Positions 15,401-25,076 are shown, counted from the first letter of the stretch. The stretch is 64,000 nucleotides of DNA from Candidatus Phytoplasma meliae (GCF_016876135.2 NZ_JACAOD020000001.1:1-64000), one strand, 5' to 3'. Made by a program: numbers and translations. Notes: generated from the sequence alone by a model not told the origin.

Positions 15401-17071
15401 ATGATAGAATCAAAAACAAAAGAAAACACAAATGTAGAAACAATAAAAGAAGATATTAACACCTTTATTCAAACTATTTCTGATTATGATAATAAACCCT
15501 TAATCCCTCCTTTAAAAGCTAAATTAGAAAGTATCCAAAGTACTGCTTTGAATAAAGAACAAGTAGGACAAGAGATAAAAAACCTTATAATAAGCATTCA
15601 AGGTGAAACGCAAGGTAACAATATTAATATTTTACCTTCTAAAACCATTCCTTTAGGCGAAATTATAGGTTATTTAGGATTCATTGAAACACAAGCACAA
15701 GCAAATATACCAGCTGCTATCCAGCAACTTACAAATAGTATTCAAGGCGATGGCAACCCTTTTATAATGGCTTTAAAAGATAAATTAGCCACTATTACAA
15801 CAAAACATGAAATAACTCAACTTAAAGAGAGTATTCGAGCAACTCCCCCGCCTATGACTCCAGAAAACATGACACGAGCTCTTAAAGAAGCCCTTAAAGA
15901 AAGTAATTTGATGAAAGACTTAAAAGAAGTAATAAATACTCATTTAGGAGACATTAAAGGAGCTCTTTCAGGTGAAAATATAGATTCAGGGTTAGATGAA
16001 TATATAAAAGTAATAAATGAATGTAAAAAATATGAAAATAAAGAAGGTACAGAAGTTACAGAATCCTGGAAAAACACCCCAAAATTAGAAGCTTTAACAG
16101 GTCTTAACCGCGAAATCAAAGTTTTAGATGGATTTAGACAATATGTCAACAGCAACAAACCCCACTTTCAAATTGAACCTACTTTAGGAGTTATTTTACA
16201 TGGTGTACCTGGAACAGGTAAAACCACCCTTGCTCGCGCTTTTGCAAAAACTCTTGGATGGACTTATATTGAAATTGATGGAACTAATTTCCATCAATAT
16301 AATCAAAAAGAAGGCATTAAGATGGTTAAAGCTTTATTTAAAGTGTTAATGGGTGAAAAAGACACACAAGGCAACTATTCAGGTGGTTGCGAACAAGCAA
16401 TTGTTTGTATTGATGAATGTGAAAATACTTGGGGAGATCTTAAAAAAGCTGATAGTCAAGCTACTAAAAATATTGTAACTATGTTTAAAAATAACTTTAC
16501 TGGTGCTGAATATAAAGAATATATCAAAAAGAAGAATATTTTTTGGATAGGAACTACCAATCACTTAGAAGATTTAGATAGTGCGATTTTATCTCGTTTT
16601 GCCGCTAAAATCCAAGTTGATCCATTAGATCTTGAGGCAAGAAGAAGTTTGATTAAGAGGAAAATAAGCCATTTACACACAGGCAGAAATGCAACTGATG
16701 CAGAACGAAAGTTAGAACATGACGCCGAAAACTATTTTATACATAAATTACCCGACGAAATCGAAAAATATAAAGCCTTACAATCCATTCGTACTATTGA
16801 ACACATCATTAATGAAGCTAAAATGAATGCTTTAATAGACCCAGCAGTAGGTGATACAGGAAAAATTAAGAAGTGTCATATCATAAAAGCTTTAGCATTT
16901 TTTATTAAAAATACAGAAGATGAAGAACAATTACAATTAGCAAGAAAACAAGAATCTAAGGAAGAAAAAGGCCTAGTCTTAAACCGAAAAGATGATGAAC
17001 GACTAAAAACATTACAAAAGAGACCAAAAGATCAACTAGAACAATTAGAACAACAATTAACAAATAATTAA
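15401..17071 (+). CDS. AAA+ ATPase, main part of a TGA-interrupted frame
   Basis: From ATG 15401 the product has 556 residues. The Walker A motif GVPGTGKTT is at about 268-276, Walker B VCIDEC at about 335-340 (Asp338, Glu339), sensor 1 in IGTTNH near 382-387, and an arginine-finger-like LSRF near 400. The N-terminal 190 residues are helical, with a repeated unit starting SKTIxLGxIIGxL. No HExxH zinc-protease motif is present, so it is not FtsH. A Lys/Glu/Gln-rich tail ends the protein. ATG 15401 has no good Shine-Dalgarno site; the better start is TTG 15203, upstream of an in-frame TGA. The original product was therefore probably membrane-anchored. AAA+ proteins remodel other proteins using ATP; the partner is unknown, but the membrane proteins of this cluster are candidates. 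Confidence 0.75.
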   Translation: MIESKTKENTNVETIKEDINTFIQTISDYDNKPLIPPLKAKLESIQSTALNKEQVGQEIKNLIISIQGETQGNNINILPSKTIPLGEIIGYLGFIETQAQANIPAAIQQLTNSIQGDGNPFIMALKDKLATITTKHEITQLKESIRATPPPMTPENMTRALKEALKESNLMKDLKEVINTHLGDIKGALSGENIDSGLDEYIKVINECKKYENKEGTEVTESWKNTPKLEALTGLNREIKVLDGFRQYVNSNKPHFQIEPTLGVILHGVPGTGKTTLARAFAKTLGWTYIEIDGTNFHQYNQKEGIKMVKALFKVLMGEKDTQGNYSGGCEQAIVCIDECENTWGDLKKADSQATKNIVTMFKNNFTGAEYKEYIKKKNIFWIGTTNHLEDLDSAILSRFAAKIQVDPLDLEARRSLIKRKISHLHTGRNATDAERKLEHDAENYFIHKLPDEIEKYKALQSIRTIEHIINEAKMNALIDPAVGDTGKIKKCHIIKALAFFIKNTEDEEQLQLARKQESKEEKGLVLNRKDDERLKTLQKRPKDQLEQLEQQLTNN

Positions 17072-17103
17072 TTATTATAATAAAGATAACAAAAAAGGAA
17101 AAA

Positions 17104-18033
17104 TTGAAAAATATGAGTCATAAAAAAAAGAAATTTATTGTTAACAATTGTCTTAGCATTAAAAAGATTTTTACTTTATTTTTGCTATTTACTCCTTTAA
17201 CAGTTTTATTTTGGGCTGGTATTGAGGCTCTGAAAAGATTTGAAAAAATAAAAGAAGTTGCTTTGGAATTAGGAGCTCCTGAATTGTCGATGTCATTTGA
17301 ACAATTCAATGAAGAAAATTTTATAATTGACGAGATTAAAGATATAAATGTTTTGCAAGAACAAAGAGCAAAATACCTAGACCTTGCATATGAGACAGAA
17401 GAAAAACCATCAGCAGAATTATTATCGGGGGATGATAATGATTTTCATATTATTCATAAAGCCTTGAAAACCAACAAATTAAAAAATGATGGAGTAGTTA
17501 AGAAATATTACCGAGTGGCTTTAAAAGATGCTGCTCCATTACAATCCCTTTATCTTAAAGTAAACCCTAAGGATAACCCTGGAACACAAGTTATAAAAGG
17601 CGACAACAATGCAGTTGACAACCCCACAAATTATTTTCGTTTTAGTAAACTTAATTTTTATAATAAAAATTGGGAAGAAGTTGGTTTAGGAAAAGGAAAT
17701 TCCACAACAGATAAATTATGTTTGTTAAGTAAAGAATATAAGGGAGACAGGAATGATTCTCAACTCGTATCACAACATAGATCAAATGAGATTTATGTAG
17801 AAGTAGAATTTAAAGCTGAAAATAACGCGTTTAAGCAAGCTTATGAAAAAGGCATACTTTGGGGTACCCCAGAGAGTCCAAAAACAAAGAGAGACGAAAA
17901 GATAAAGCTGAAATCTATACTCTTATTTTCTGGTTACGCTGACAAAGATATCCCTGATGGAGTTAATTCATACTCAAAAATCGGAAACAACGAACTAACT
18001 CAATTTAATCCAAAAAACCCAACAACAGTTTAG
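17104..18033 (+). CDS. Single-anchor membrane protein, probably C-terminally shortened
   Basis: TTG 17104 follows AAAAAAGGAAAAA; an in-frame ATG lies three codons later (17113). The 309-residue product has a basic N-terminus and one hydrophobic segment (about 20-41). A largely hydrophilic domain follows, with beta-prone stretches (SLYLKVNP, EIYVEVEFKAENN). No known motif. It stops at TAG 18031, but the same frame continues (EVIANIQR, TAA, then RIKSSKIDRELKDAGFDL and TAA at 18115), suggesting two recent stops. The gene is the last of the four-gene cluster, 32 bases after the AAA+ ATPase. Confidence 0.65.
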   Translation: MKNMSHKKKKFIVNNCLSIKKIFTLFLLFTPLTVLFWAGIEALKRFEKIKEVALELGAPELSMSFEQFNEENFIIDEIKDINVLQEQRAKYLDLAYETEEKPSAELLSGDDNDFHIIHKALKTNKLKNDGVVKKYYRVALKDAAPLQSLYLKVNPKDNPGTQVIKGDNNAVDNPTNYFRFSKLNFYNKNWEEVGLGKGNSTTDKLCLLSKEYKGDRNDSQLVSQHRSNEIYVEVEFKAENNAFKQAYEKGILWGTPESPKTKRDEKIKLKSILLFSGYADKDIPDGVNSYSKIGNNELTQFNPKNPTTV

Positions 18034-18117
18034 GAAGTAATCGCTAACATACAGCGTTAAAGAATTAAAAGTAGCAAGATAGATAGAGAATTAAAAGACG
18101 CAGGATTTGATTTATAA
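18034..18117 (+). pseudogene. Possible lost C-terminus of the preceding gene
   Basis: The frame continues after the TAG for 8 codons to a TAA (18058-18060), then for 18 codons to a TAA at 18115-18117. The translated residues (KIDRELKDAGFDL) look like ordinary protein. Both stops are one base from Gln codons. This is inference from composition and frame only. Confidence 0.4.
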
Positions 18118-18158
18118 TAATAATTTTAATATAAATATTATTATTATTTCCAATTGAG

Positions 18159-18213
18159 CCCCCAAATCGTTAATGTGAAAAAAATCATTTTTTTCACATT
18201 TGATTGTTGGGGG
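18159..18213. terminator. Large GC-clamped hairpin
   Basis: CCCCCAA at the outside pairs with TTGGGGG. Inside, ATGTGAAAAAAAT pairs with ATTTTTTTCACAT around a single C. The stem is interrupted by a small unpaired bulge. There is no T run after it, so it may be a processing or stability element as well as a terminator of the four-gene cluster. Confidence 0.55.
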
Positions 18214-18402
18214 TTGCTTAATGTGTAAAAGGTGAAATCTTTTGTAGATTAAGTACAGCGAAAAGTTGAGCTACATATTTTGGCTATTAATTGTAGGTAA
18301 AATTTGTTTTCAATACATTACAATAAGAAGCAATACACTAAGTCATGCTGTACTTGAAATTTATTTTAAGTACAGTATTATATTTTTAATTATCTTTAAA
18401 GG

Positions 18403-18431
18403 TTGACAAAATAACTTTTTTAAGTTAAAAT
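18403..18431 (+). promoter_or_regulatory. Promoter of the rpmF/ribosomal protein operon
   Basis: TTGACA at 18403-18408 (consensus) and TAAAAT at 18426-18431 are 17 bases apart. The first gene downstream is rpmF at 18569. Confidence 0.75.
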
Positions 18432-18568
18432 ATTTTTAGGTTTAAAATTAATTTTTCATTTTTATTAATTTTTTAAGCTTATATCTTGCCTCAATTTTTT
18501 AATAGTTTTTAAGTATTTATTAAACAAGCTAATAAAATAATAAAAATAAAAAAAGAAAGGATTCAAAC

Positions 18569-18763
18569 ATGGCTGTTCCTTTTAGACGAACCGGAAAAAC
18601 GGCAAAAAGAAAAAGACGTACTCATTATAAATTGGGTAATCCTGCTTTAGTTGTTTGTAAACAAACAAATAATTATACCCTATCTCATCGAGTAACTAAA
18701 AATAGCGGTTATTATAAAGGTAAGCTAATTTTAGATAATAATAAATTAGTTAAAAATAATTAG
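18569..18763 (+). CDS. rpmF: 50S ribosomal protein L32
   Basis: The 64-residue product starts [19 protein letters not shown] and contains [15 protein letters not shown], both diagnostic for L32 of the large subunit. Of the four zinc-ribbon cysteines only one remains (VVCKQTNN), so it is a degenerate, zinc-free form. AGAAAGG precedes the ATG. It stands alone before rpsJ with a gap of about 210 bases, behind a consensus promoter; in many Firmicutes rpmF lies elsewhere. Confidence 0.9.
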   Translation: MAVPFRRTGKTAKRKRRTHYKLGNPALVVCKQTNNYTLSHRVTKNSGYYKGKLILDNNKLVKNN

Positions 18764-18976
18764 TATTTTAAAGATATAAAGAATTTAATCAATTAACCTT
18801 TCATAAGTGAAAATAATAAATAAAAATAATAAGCATAAACTTAGGAAAACAATAGTTATCCCTTTTTACCCTTATTTTTTGTTGTTCTTTTGCTTTAATT
18901 TTTTGATTAAAAAACTAAACACCAATATCAGTTGTCTAAAGAGATTAGAAAAATAGATATTAAAAGGAGCACATTA

Positions 18977-19294
18977 GTGAACAAAAAAGAAAAAGAAATT
19001 GTCAAGATACTTTTAAGAGCTTATGATCATCATTTAATTGATCAAGCAGCTAAAAAAATAATTGATATCGTTATTAAAACAGGAGTTCAAATTGAAGGCC
19101 CTATCCCCCTGCCTACTAAAAAAGAAGTTTTTACTGTTTTGCGTTCTCCTTTTGTTAACAAAGATTCCAGAGAACAATTTGAACGCCACACTCATAAACG
19201 CTTAATTCAAATTATTAATCCTAATAATAAAACTATTGAATCTTTAATGCATATTAGTTTGCCACCTGCAATCGATATTTTGTTAAAAAAATAA
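18977..19294 (+). CDS. rpsJ: 30S ribosomal protein S10
   Basis: S10 of the small subunit, also NusE in antitermination. GTG 18977 follows AAAAGGAG and gives 105 residues, the usual length; the frame is open to a TTG at 18932 but that start has no Shine-Dalgarno site. Conserved stretches are [38 protein letters not shown] and THKRLI. It opens the S10-spc-alpha gene series, which continues without a visible internal terminator to rplQ. Confidence 0.92.
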   Translation: MNKKEKEIVKILLRAYDHHLIDQAAKKIIDIVIKTGVQIEGPIPLPTKKEVFTVLRSPFVNKDSREQFERHTHKRLIQIINPNNKTIESLMHISLPPAIDILLKK

Positions 19295-19370
19295 TTATTA
19301 ACAATAAATAGAAAAGATAAACAATAATTAAAAAAATAAAAAAGATAGAAAAGAAGAAAAGAGGAAGAGA

Positions 19371-20030
19371 ATGGCTCAAGGAATCTTAGGAAAAAAAATA
19401 GGAATGACACAAATTTTTAACGAACAAGGTGTGTTAATTCCAGTTACTATTATAGATGTTGCATCAAATGTTGTTTTGCAACAAAAAAACAATGAAACTG
19501 ATGGGTATCAAGCTACTCAAATTGGTTATGATCCTAAAAGAGAAAAGAATACAACCAAACAGTTATTAGGTCATTTTAAAAAAGCTCATACGGCTCCTAA
19601 GCGCTTCATTAAAGAAATTATTTTTAAAGATATCAATTCACCCCTAACTCAATTAGCGGTGGGAGAAACAGTGAGCCCCTCTTTTAAAGCTGGTGATTTA
19701 GTTGATGTCACAGGTACTTCTAAAGGTAAAGGTTTTTCCGGTTCGATTAAAAGACATAATCAAAGTCGTGGTCCTGAAAGCCATGGTTCTCGTTATCATC
19801 GTCGTCCTGGATCCATGGGTCCTATTAAAGGGAAATTAAAAGGTAAGAAATTACCAGGACAAATGGGACATGAAACTGTTACTATTCAAAATTTAATGAT
19901 TGTGGATGTTAATCAAAGTAAAAATTTATTTTTAATTAAAGGCAATGTTCCAGGACCAAATAAAGGTTTTGTTGTCATTAAAACTGCTGTTAAAAAAATA
20001 ATAAAGGGAGAAGCGCATGCCAAAATATAA
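19371..20030 (+). CDS. rplC: 50S ribosomal protein L3
   Basis: The 219-residue product starts [16 protein letters not shown], the L3 signature, and carries the loop [20 protein letters not shown] followed by RRPGSMG that reaches toward the peptidyl transferase centre. The start follows GAGGAAGAGA. Its end overlaps rplD by 14 bases, fitting translational coupling. Confidence 0.95.
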   Translation: MAQGILGKKIGMTQIFNEQGVLIPVTIIDVASNVVLQQKNNETDGYQATQIGYDPKREKNTTKQLLGHFKKAHTAPKRFIKEIIFKDINSPLTQLAVGETVSPSFKAGDLVDVTGTSKGKGFSGSIKRHNQSRGPESHGSRYHRRPGSMGPIKGKLKGKKLPGQMGHETVTIQNLMIVDVNQSKNLFLIKGNVPGPNKGFVVIKTAVKKIIKGEAHAKI

Positions 20031-20643
20031 TATTATCAATCAAAAAGGCGATCTTGTTGCGACCAAAGTTTTAGAAAGTAGTGTTTTTGATATTAAACCT
20101 CATCAACAGGTTTTATATGATGTTGTTAATGCTCAAAGAGCAGCGATGCGTCAAGGAACACATGCTACTAAAACTCGCGCTTTAGTTGCTGGTGGTGGCA
20201 AAAAACCTTGGAAACAAAAAGGAACCGGTCGTGCTCGTCATGGCTCTATTCGTTCACCTTTATGGCGTGGTGGTGGTGTTGCTTTTGGTCCTTCTCCACG
20301 TGATTATTCTGTTAAAATTAATCAAAAAGTATCTCATTTAGCCATCAAATCTGCTTTATCTTTGCAAGCACAACAAAAACAATTAATGGTAATTGATGAT
20401 TTTAATTTAGCAACTAATAAAACTAAAGATTTAGCTCAAATTTTAAAAACTTTAAAAATACAAGCTAAAACTTTAATTATTGTGACTAAGATGACAGAAC
20501 AATTAATGCTTGCTTCTCGTAATCTACCTTATGTTACATTAGAAAAAGCATCTCATACTAGTGTCTATCAAATGCTTAATTGTAAACATTTAGTTTTAAC
20601 TGCTGATGCTGTTACCTATTTTGAGGAGACTTTTAAAAAATGA
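20017..20643 (+). CDS. rplD: 50S ribosomal protein L4
   Basis: The 208-residue product has the L4 extended loop [21 protein letters not shown] followed by RGGGVAFGP at about 67-96, which lines the peptide exit tunnel. AAAGGGAGAAGC precedes the ATG inside rplC. Its stop overlaps the rplW start by 4 bases. In many bacteria L4 also regulates this operon; no L4-binding leader is evident here. Confidence 0.95.
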   Translation: MPKYNIINQKGDLVATKVLESSVFDIKPHQQVLYDVVNAQRAAMRQGTHATKTRALVAGGGKKPWKQKGTGRARHGSIRSPLWRGGGVAFGPSPRDYSVKINQKVSHLAIKSALSLQAQQKQLMVIDDFNLATNKTKDLAQILKTLKIQAKTLIIVTKMTEQLMLASRNLPYVTLEKASHTSVYQMLNCKHLVLTADAVTYFEETFKK

Positions 20644-20930
20644 ATCAATATTATACTTTAATTAAAACTCCAATTATCACTGAATTAACTAATAAATTAA
20701 TTGAAAGACAAAATAAATATACTTTTAAAGTATCAAAAACAGCTAATAAAATTGAAATTAAAAAAGCTTTAGAACATATTTTTTCAGTTAAAGTAGTTTC
20801 AGTGAATACGAGAAACGTCCTTCCTCGTTTTAAAAGAAAAGGGAAATTTGAAGGTTACACTTCAGGTTATAAAAAAGCTATTGTTAAAGTAGCTTCCGGG
20901 CAAAAAATTCCAATTCTATCAAACGAATAA
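20640..20930 (+). CDS. rplW: 50S ribosomal protein L23
   Basis: The 96-residue product has the L23 pattern YTLIKTPIITEL near the start and NKYTFKVSKTANKIEIKKAL. L23 forms part of the exit-site docking platform for trigger factor and SRP. It starts on the ATGA overlap with rplD and is followed by rplB after 27 bases. Confidence 0.95.
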   Translation: MNQYYTLIKTPIITELTNKLIERQNKYTFKVSKTANKIEIKKALEHIFSVKVVSVNTRNVLPRFKRKGKFEGYTSGYKKAIVKVASGQKIPILSNE

Positions 20931-20957
20931 AAACAGTTAAAAGGAAGGTAAATAATC

Positions 20958-21788
20958 ATGGCGATTAAAAAATACAACCCTACTACTAACGGAACTCGTA
21001 ATATGAGTGTTTCTGCTTTTTCAGAAATAACCACTCAAACACCGGAAAAAAGTTTATTAGTAGCTTATAAAAATCAATCAGGACGTAATAATCAAGGTAA
21101 AATAACAGTCAGACATCGGGGCGGTGGCGTTAAAAGAAAATACCGTTTAATTGATTTTAAAAGAAATAAAGATAATATTATTGGTAAAGTTGCTACTATT
21201 GAATATGATCCTAATCGTAGTGCCAATATTGCTTTAATTCATTATCTTGACGGTGAAAAAAGATATATTTTAGCTCCTAAAGGCTTAACTGTATCCATGC
21301 AAATTGTTTCTGGGAAAGATGCTGATATTAAAGTTGGTAATTGCCTCCCTTTAATCAATATCCCAGTAGGAACAACTGTTCACAATATTGAATTAAAACC
21401 AGGTAAAGGCGGCCAAATAGCGCGTAGTGCTGGTTCTTCGGTTCAAATTATTGGTCGCGAAGGTAAATATGTTTTATTACGTTTACAATCAAGTGAAGTT
21501 CGTAAAGTGCTTGATGCTTGCCGCGCTACTATTGGTGCAATTGGAAATGAATCTTATAAACTAATTAATTATGGTAAAGCTGGAAAGAAACGTTTTTTAG
21601 GAATCAGACCTACTGTTAGAGGATCAGCAATGAATCCTAATGATCATCCACACGGCGGAGGAGAAGGTAGAGCTCCTATTGGACGCAAATCACCAATGAC
21701 TCCTTGGGGCAAAAAAGCTCGCGGAATTAAAACTCGTAATCGTAAAAAAACTTCTAATGTTTTAATTATTAGACGACGTACAAAATAA
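20958..21788 (+). CDS. rplB: 50S ribosomal protein L2
   Basis: The 276-residue product, full length for L2, has [20 protein letters not shown] and the C-terminal [20 protein letters not shown] with the conserved His of the peptidyl transferase region. TTAAAAGGAAGG precedes the ATG. Part of the S10 section of the operon. Confidence 0.96.
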   Translation: MAIKKYNPTTNGTRNMSVSAFSEITTQTPEKSLLVAYKNQSGRNNQGKITVRHRGGGVKRKYRLIDFKRNKDNIIGKVATIEYDPNRSANIALIHYLDGEKRYILAPKGLTVSMQIVSGKDADIKVGNCLPLINIPVGTTVHNIELKPGKGGQIARSAGSSVQIIGREGKYVLLRLQSSEVRKVLDACRATIGAIGNESYKLINYGKAGKKRFLGIRPTVRGSAMNPNDHPHGGGEGRAPIGRKSPMTPWGKKARGIKTRNRKKTSNVLIIRRRTK

Positions 21789-21802
21789 TTGGGAGGTTAT
21801 AA

Positions 21803-22087
21803 ATGCCACGTTCAATCAAAAAAGGTCCTATTGTAGCTAGTCATTTATTAGCTAAAATAGAAAAACAACGAAATTTAAAAAATAAAAAAGTGATTCAAAC
21901 TTGGTCGCGCAGTTCTACTATTACACCTATCTTTGTTGGTCACAAAATTGCTGTTTATAATGGTCGTGAACATATTCCTGTCTATATTACTGAAAATATG
22001 GTAGGACATAAATTAGGAGAATTTGCTCCTACTCGTACTTATCGCGGACATGATAAAAAAGATAATAAAAAAGGCCAAAAAAAGTAA
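21803..22087 (+). CDS. rpsS: 30S ribosomal protein S19
   Basis: The 94-residue product begins [11 protein letters not shown] and has [20 protein letters not shown] followed by [10 protein letters not shown], diagnostic for S19 in the 30S head. GGGAGG is 7 bases before the start. The C-terminal tail is Lys/Asp-rich. Confidence 0.95.
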   Translation: MPRSIKKGPIVASHLLAKIEKQRNLKNKKVIQTWSRSSTITPIFVGHKIAVYNGREHIPVYITENMVGHKLGEFAPTRTYRGHDKKDNKKGQKK

Positions 22088-22133
22088 AATAAAGCAAACC
22101 CAAGCAAAATAAGGGGAAGGAAAAGAATGGACT

Positions 22134-22529
22134 ATGGAAACGGAAACCAAAACGGCTAAAGCGATTGCATCTAAAGTTTCGATTGCTCCTCGTAAAGCAC
22201 GTTTAGTCATTGATTTAATTAGAGGTAAAAACATTGCTCAAGCTCAAGCTATTTTAACTTTTACTCCAAAAGTAGCTGCTCCCGTTATTTTAAAACTTTT
22301 AAACAGCGCAGTTGCTAATGCTACTAATAATTTAAAATTACATCATGAACAACTTTATGTTAAAGAAGTTTTTGTTAACGAAGGCTTACGCTTAAAACGT
22401 ATGTTCCCGCGAGCTAAAGGTTCTGGCGATATGATTAAAAAAAGAACTAGCCATATTACTTTAGTAGTGGCTTTAAGAAATGAACAAATACTAAAGGAGG
22501 GACAAGATGGGTCAGAAAATCAATCCTAA
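22134..22529 (+). CDS. rplV: 50S ribosomal protein L22
   Basis: The 131-residue product has [22 protein letters not shown] and the tunnel-facing loop with [24 protein letters not shown] 22134 is taken because it gives the family start; an ATG 7 bases earlier opens only a 10-codon frame. The end overlaps rpsC by 23 bases. Confidence 0.93.
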   Translation: METETKTAKAIASKVSIAPRKARLVIDLIRGKNIAQAQAILTFTPKVAAPVILKLLNSAVANATNNLKLHHEQLYVKEVFVNEGLRLKRMFPRAKGSGDMIKKRTSHITLVVALRNEQILKEGQDGSENQS

Positions 22530-23262
22530 TGGTTTAAGATTAGGGATTATTAGAACTTGGGATTCTCAATGGTTTGTTCAAGATAAAGAAATTCCTGCTT
22601 TAATCAAAGAAGATTATTTAATCCGCGAATTAATTAATAATTTTAGCAAAAAAAGTGCGATTAGTCAAATTGAAATCCAACGCTTAAAAGAAAAAACTAA
22701 AAACCGCATTAAAATCCATATTCATACAGCCAAACCAGGTATTATTATTGGTAGAGACGGTGAAACACGTAATAAAATGGTGGCTAAATTAAAAGAATTA
22801 ACTCAAAAAGACGTCGATTTAAATATTTTAGAAGTTAAAAATTCTGAAAAAATAGCTTTATTAATAGCTCAAAATATAGCTGAACAATTAGAAAATCGTA
22901 TGAATTTCCGACGTGTTCAAAAAATGGCTATTCAAAAAGCCCTTAAAGCAGGTGTTAAAGGAATTAAAACTTTAGTTTCTGGGCGTTTAAATGGTGTTGA
23001 AATAGCTCGTAGTGAAGGCAATTCCGAAGGAAGAGTCCCTCTACATACTTTAAGAGCAGATATTGATTATGCTTCTTTACAAGCTCATACTACTTATGGT
23101 GTTTTGGGGGTTAAAGTGTGGATTTTTCATGGTGAAGTTTTACCGGGCCAAACTATTTTAGATACTAGAAAACCTTTTGTTTCTTCTAACAACAAAAATA
23201 ATAAACGCCCTTCTCGTTATTTTAAAGGAGGCTCTAAAAATGTTAATGCCAAAAAGAACTAA
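22507..23262 (+). CDS. rpsC: 30S ribosomal protein S3
   Basis: The 251-residue product begins [20 protein letters not shown]. It has the KH domain core [19 protein letters not shown] (about 78-96) and the C-terminal S3 domain with [21 protein letters not shown] lies just before the ATG, inside rplV. A Lys/Asn-rich tail ends it. rplP starts inside its last codons. Confidence 0.95.
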   Translation: MGQKINPNGLRLGIIRTWDSQWFVQDKEIPALIKEDYLIRELINNFSKKSAISQIEIQRLKEKTKNRIKIHIHTAKPGIIIGRDGETRNKMVAKLKELTQKDVDLNILEVKNSEKIALLIAQNIAEQLENRMNFRRVQKMAIQKALKAGVKGIKTLVSGRLNGVEIARSEGNSEGRVPLHTLRADIDYASLQAHTTYGVLGVKVWIFHGEVLPGQTILDTRKPFVSSNNKNNKRPSRYFKGGSKNVNAKKN

Positions 23263-23662
23263 ATATCGTCGTCCTCATCGTGTTAGTTTTGAGGGAAAAG
23301 CAAAAGGTAAAAACATCATTGTTAATGGTAATTATGCTTTAATTGCTAAAGAAGGGGCTTTCATTACTAACAAACAAATTGAAGCTGCCAGAATAGCTAT
23401 GACACGTTATATGAAAAGAACAGGAAAAGTTTGGATTAATATTTTCCCTCATTTATCTTTGACTAAAAAACCACTTGAAGTTCGAATGGGATCAGGAAAA
23501 GGTTCTCCTGAAGAATGGGTAGCTGTTGTTAAAATTGGCAAAATTTTATTCGAAGTTAAAGACACCTCTAATTCTGAAAAAACAGAAGTAGAAGCTTTAA
23601 GATTGGCTTCTCACAAATTACCAATTAAAACCAAAATTGTTAAAAAAGGTGCAGAATTATGA
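23240..23662 (+). CDS. rplP: 50S ribosomal protein L16
   Basis: I choose ATG 23240, which follows TTTAAAGGAGG and gives [15 protein letters not shown], the normal L16 start, with 140 residues in all. An in-frame ATG at 23177 would add 21 unrelated residues. Conserved stretches are [13 protein letters not shown] and [20 protein letters not shown]. It overlaps rpsC by 23 bases and rpmC by 4. Confidence 0.94.
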   Translation: MLMPKRTKYRRPHRVSFEGKAKGKNIIVNGNYALIAKEGAFITNKQIEAARIAMTRYMKRTGKVWINIFPHLSLTKKPLEVRMGSGKGSPEEWVAVVKIGKILFEVKDTSNSEKTEVEALRLASHKLPIKTKIVKKGAEL

Positions 23663-24063
23663 AAATGCGAGAAATTTTAAAAATGAACTCTGAAGAATTA
23701 GAAAACAAAGTAGTTGTTTTACACCGAGAACTTTTTGATTTGCGTTTTCAATTAGCTTTAGGAAAACTAACTAATACTGCTCAAATTCGTAAATTAAAAA
23801 AAAGCATTGCTCGTATTAAAACTATTCTTACACAAAAAAAAATAACTTCAAATGCAAATCTAATTCAACCATCTAAACCTTCAAAAAAAACTTTAAAAAT
23901 TTCTTTAGATAATGTTGTTTCAACTTCAACTTCAAATGATGATTCTTTGGCAAAACAAGAAGTTAATCTTGCTTCTTCTGAAAATAGTAAACAACAAGAT
24001 AGTAAACCAGAAGAAACTAAACAAACTATACAAGAAGTTAATATCAACAAGGAGGATAAATAA
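23659..24063 (+). CDS. rpmC: 50S ribosomal protein L29 with long C-terminal extension
   Basis: Residues 1-65 are a normal L29 ([45 protein letters not shown]). The family usually stops there, but this protein continues to 134 residues with a low-complexity tail rich in Ser, Thr, Asn, Gln, Glu and Lys. L29 sits beside the tunnel exit, so the tail would project near emerging chains. The stop overlaps the rpsQ start by one base (TAATG). Confidence 0.92.
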   Translation: MKMREILKMNSEELENKVVVLHRELFDLRFQLALGKLTNTAQIRKLKKSIARIKTILTQKKITSNANLIQPSKPSKKTLKISLDNVVSTSTSNDDSLAKQEVNLASSENSKQQDSKPEETKQTIQEVNINKEDK

Positions 24064-24326
24064 TGAAACGCAATTTTAGAAAAACTTTTGTTGGAAAAGT
24101 AGTTTCTGATAAAATGCAAAAAACTATTACTGTTGTTGTTGACATTTATAAAAAAGATCCTTTATATGGCAAAAGAGTGAAACAATCGAAAAAATTCCAT
24201 GTTCATGATGAAAACCAATCAGCTAAAATAGGTGATTTAGTTAACTTCATGGAAACACGAGCTTTATCTAAAACTAAAAAATTTCGATTATTCAAAATTC
24301 TTTCTCATTCAAAGAGACTAAATTAA
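24063..24326 (+). CDS. rpsQ: 30S ribosomal protein S17
   Basis: The 87-residue product has the OB-fold S17 pattern: [17 protein letters not shown] near the start and [30 protein letters not shown] precedes the start inside rpmC. Confidence 0.95.
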   Translation: MKRNFRKTFVGKVVSDKMQKTITVVVDIYKKDPLYGKRVKQSKKFHVHDENQSAKIGDLVNFMETRALSKTKKFRLFKILSHSKRLN

Positions 24327-24338
24327 GGAGAAATTGAG

Positions 24339-24701
24339 ATGATTCAACGAGAAAGCCGTTTAGTTGTGGCTGATAACAGTGGCGCTAAAGAAGTCCTAGT
24401 TATTGGTATTTTAGGAGGGACTGGACGTCGTTATGCAAACATCGGCGATGTTGTAGTAGTAACTGTTAAATCAGGATCTGGTACAGTCAAAAAACACGAT
24501 GTTTTAAAAGGCGTTATTGTACGTTCAAAAAAAGGGTTAAGGCGTCAAAATGGTTCTTATATTAAATTTGACGATAATGCCTTAGTTCTTTTAAAAGAAG
24601 ATTTAAGTATCATTGGTACCCGCATTTTTGGACCAGTAGTTCGAGAATTGAGCGATAAGAAATTTTCTAAAATAGTTTCTTTAGCCCAATTAGTTTTATA
24701 A
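24339..24701 (+). CDS. rplN: 50S ribosomal protein L14
   Basis: The 120-residue product begins [19 protein letters not shown] and ends in [21 protein letters not shown], typical for L14 at the subunit interface. AAGGAGAAATTGAG precedes the ATG. Confidence 0.96.
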   Translation: MIQRESRLVVADNSGAKEVLVIGILGGTGRRYANIGDVVVVTVKSGSGTVKKHDVLKGVIVRSKKGLRRQNGSYIKFDDNALVLLKEDLSIIGTRIFGPVVRELSDKKFSKIVSLAQLVL

Positions 24702-24713
24702 GGAGTATCTTAT

Positions 24714-25061
24714 ATGCATATTAAAGTAGGCGAAACCGTAGCTATTTTATCTGGTAAAGATCGTTATTATATGGATGAAACAGGTAAGAAAAAAATTAAA
24801 ACAGGCAAAGTTATTAAAATTTTTGCTGAAACTCAAAAAATTCTTGTTGAAGGTGTGAACATTAAAACCAAACATCAACCACCTGCTCAAGATCAAGATA
24901 AAGGTACTATTGTTAAACGAGAAGCCCCCATTCATATTTCTAATGTAGCTTTAATTGATCCTTCTACTCAAACTCCTACTAAAATAGGAATTCGTTTGGA
25001 ATCAGGAAAAAAAGTTCGTTATGCTAAAAAATCAAACACTACGCTAAATGATTCAAATTAA
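24714..25061 (+). CDS. rplX: 50S ribosomal protein L24
   Basis: The 115-residue product has an N-terminal KOW motif (VGETVAILSGKDRYYMDETGKKKIKTGKVIKI) and the conserved EAPIHISNVALIDP. An insert (YYMDETGKKKI) lengthens the first loop compared with the usual GKDKGKTGKV. AAGGAGT precedes the start. Confidence 0.95.
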   Translation: MHIKVGETVAILSGKDRYYMDETGKKKIKTGKVIKIFAETQKILVEGVNIKTKHQPPAQDQDKGTIVKREAPIHISNVALIDPSTQTPTKIGIRLESGKKVRYAKKSNTTLNDSN

Positions 25062-25076
25062 GGAGAGCTTTATTAA

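Larger units (their letters stand above)
18118..18568. other. Gap before the ribosomal protein operon
   Basis: No gene is supported here. The gap contains a large hairpin (18159-18213), three copies of a GTAC-centred 9-mer (AAGTACAGC, GCTGTACTT, AAGTACAGT at 18251, 18347 and 18368), and the operon promoter. The first two 9-mers are inverted and could pair over about 90 bases. Confidence 0.5.

Noticed and set aside
15401..17071. AAA+ gene as an FtsH protease
   Set aside because: No HExxH zinc motif or peptidase domain follows the ATPase domain.
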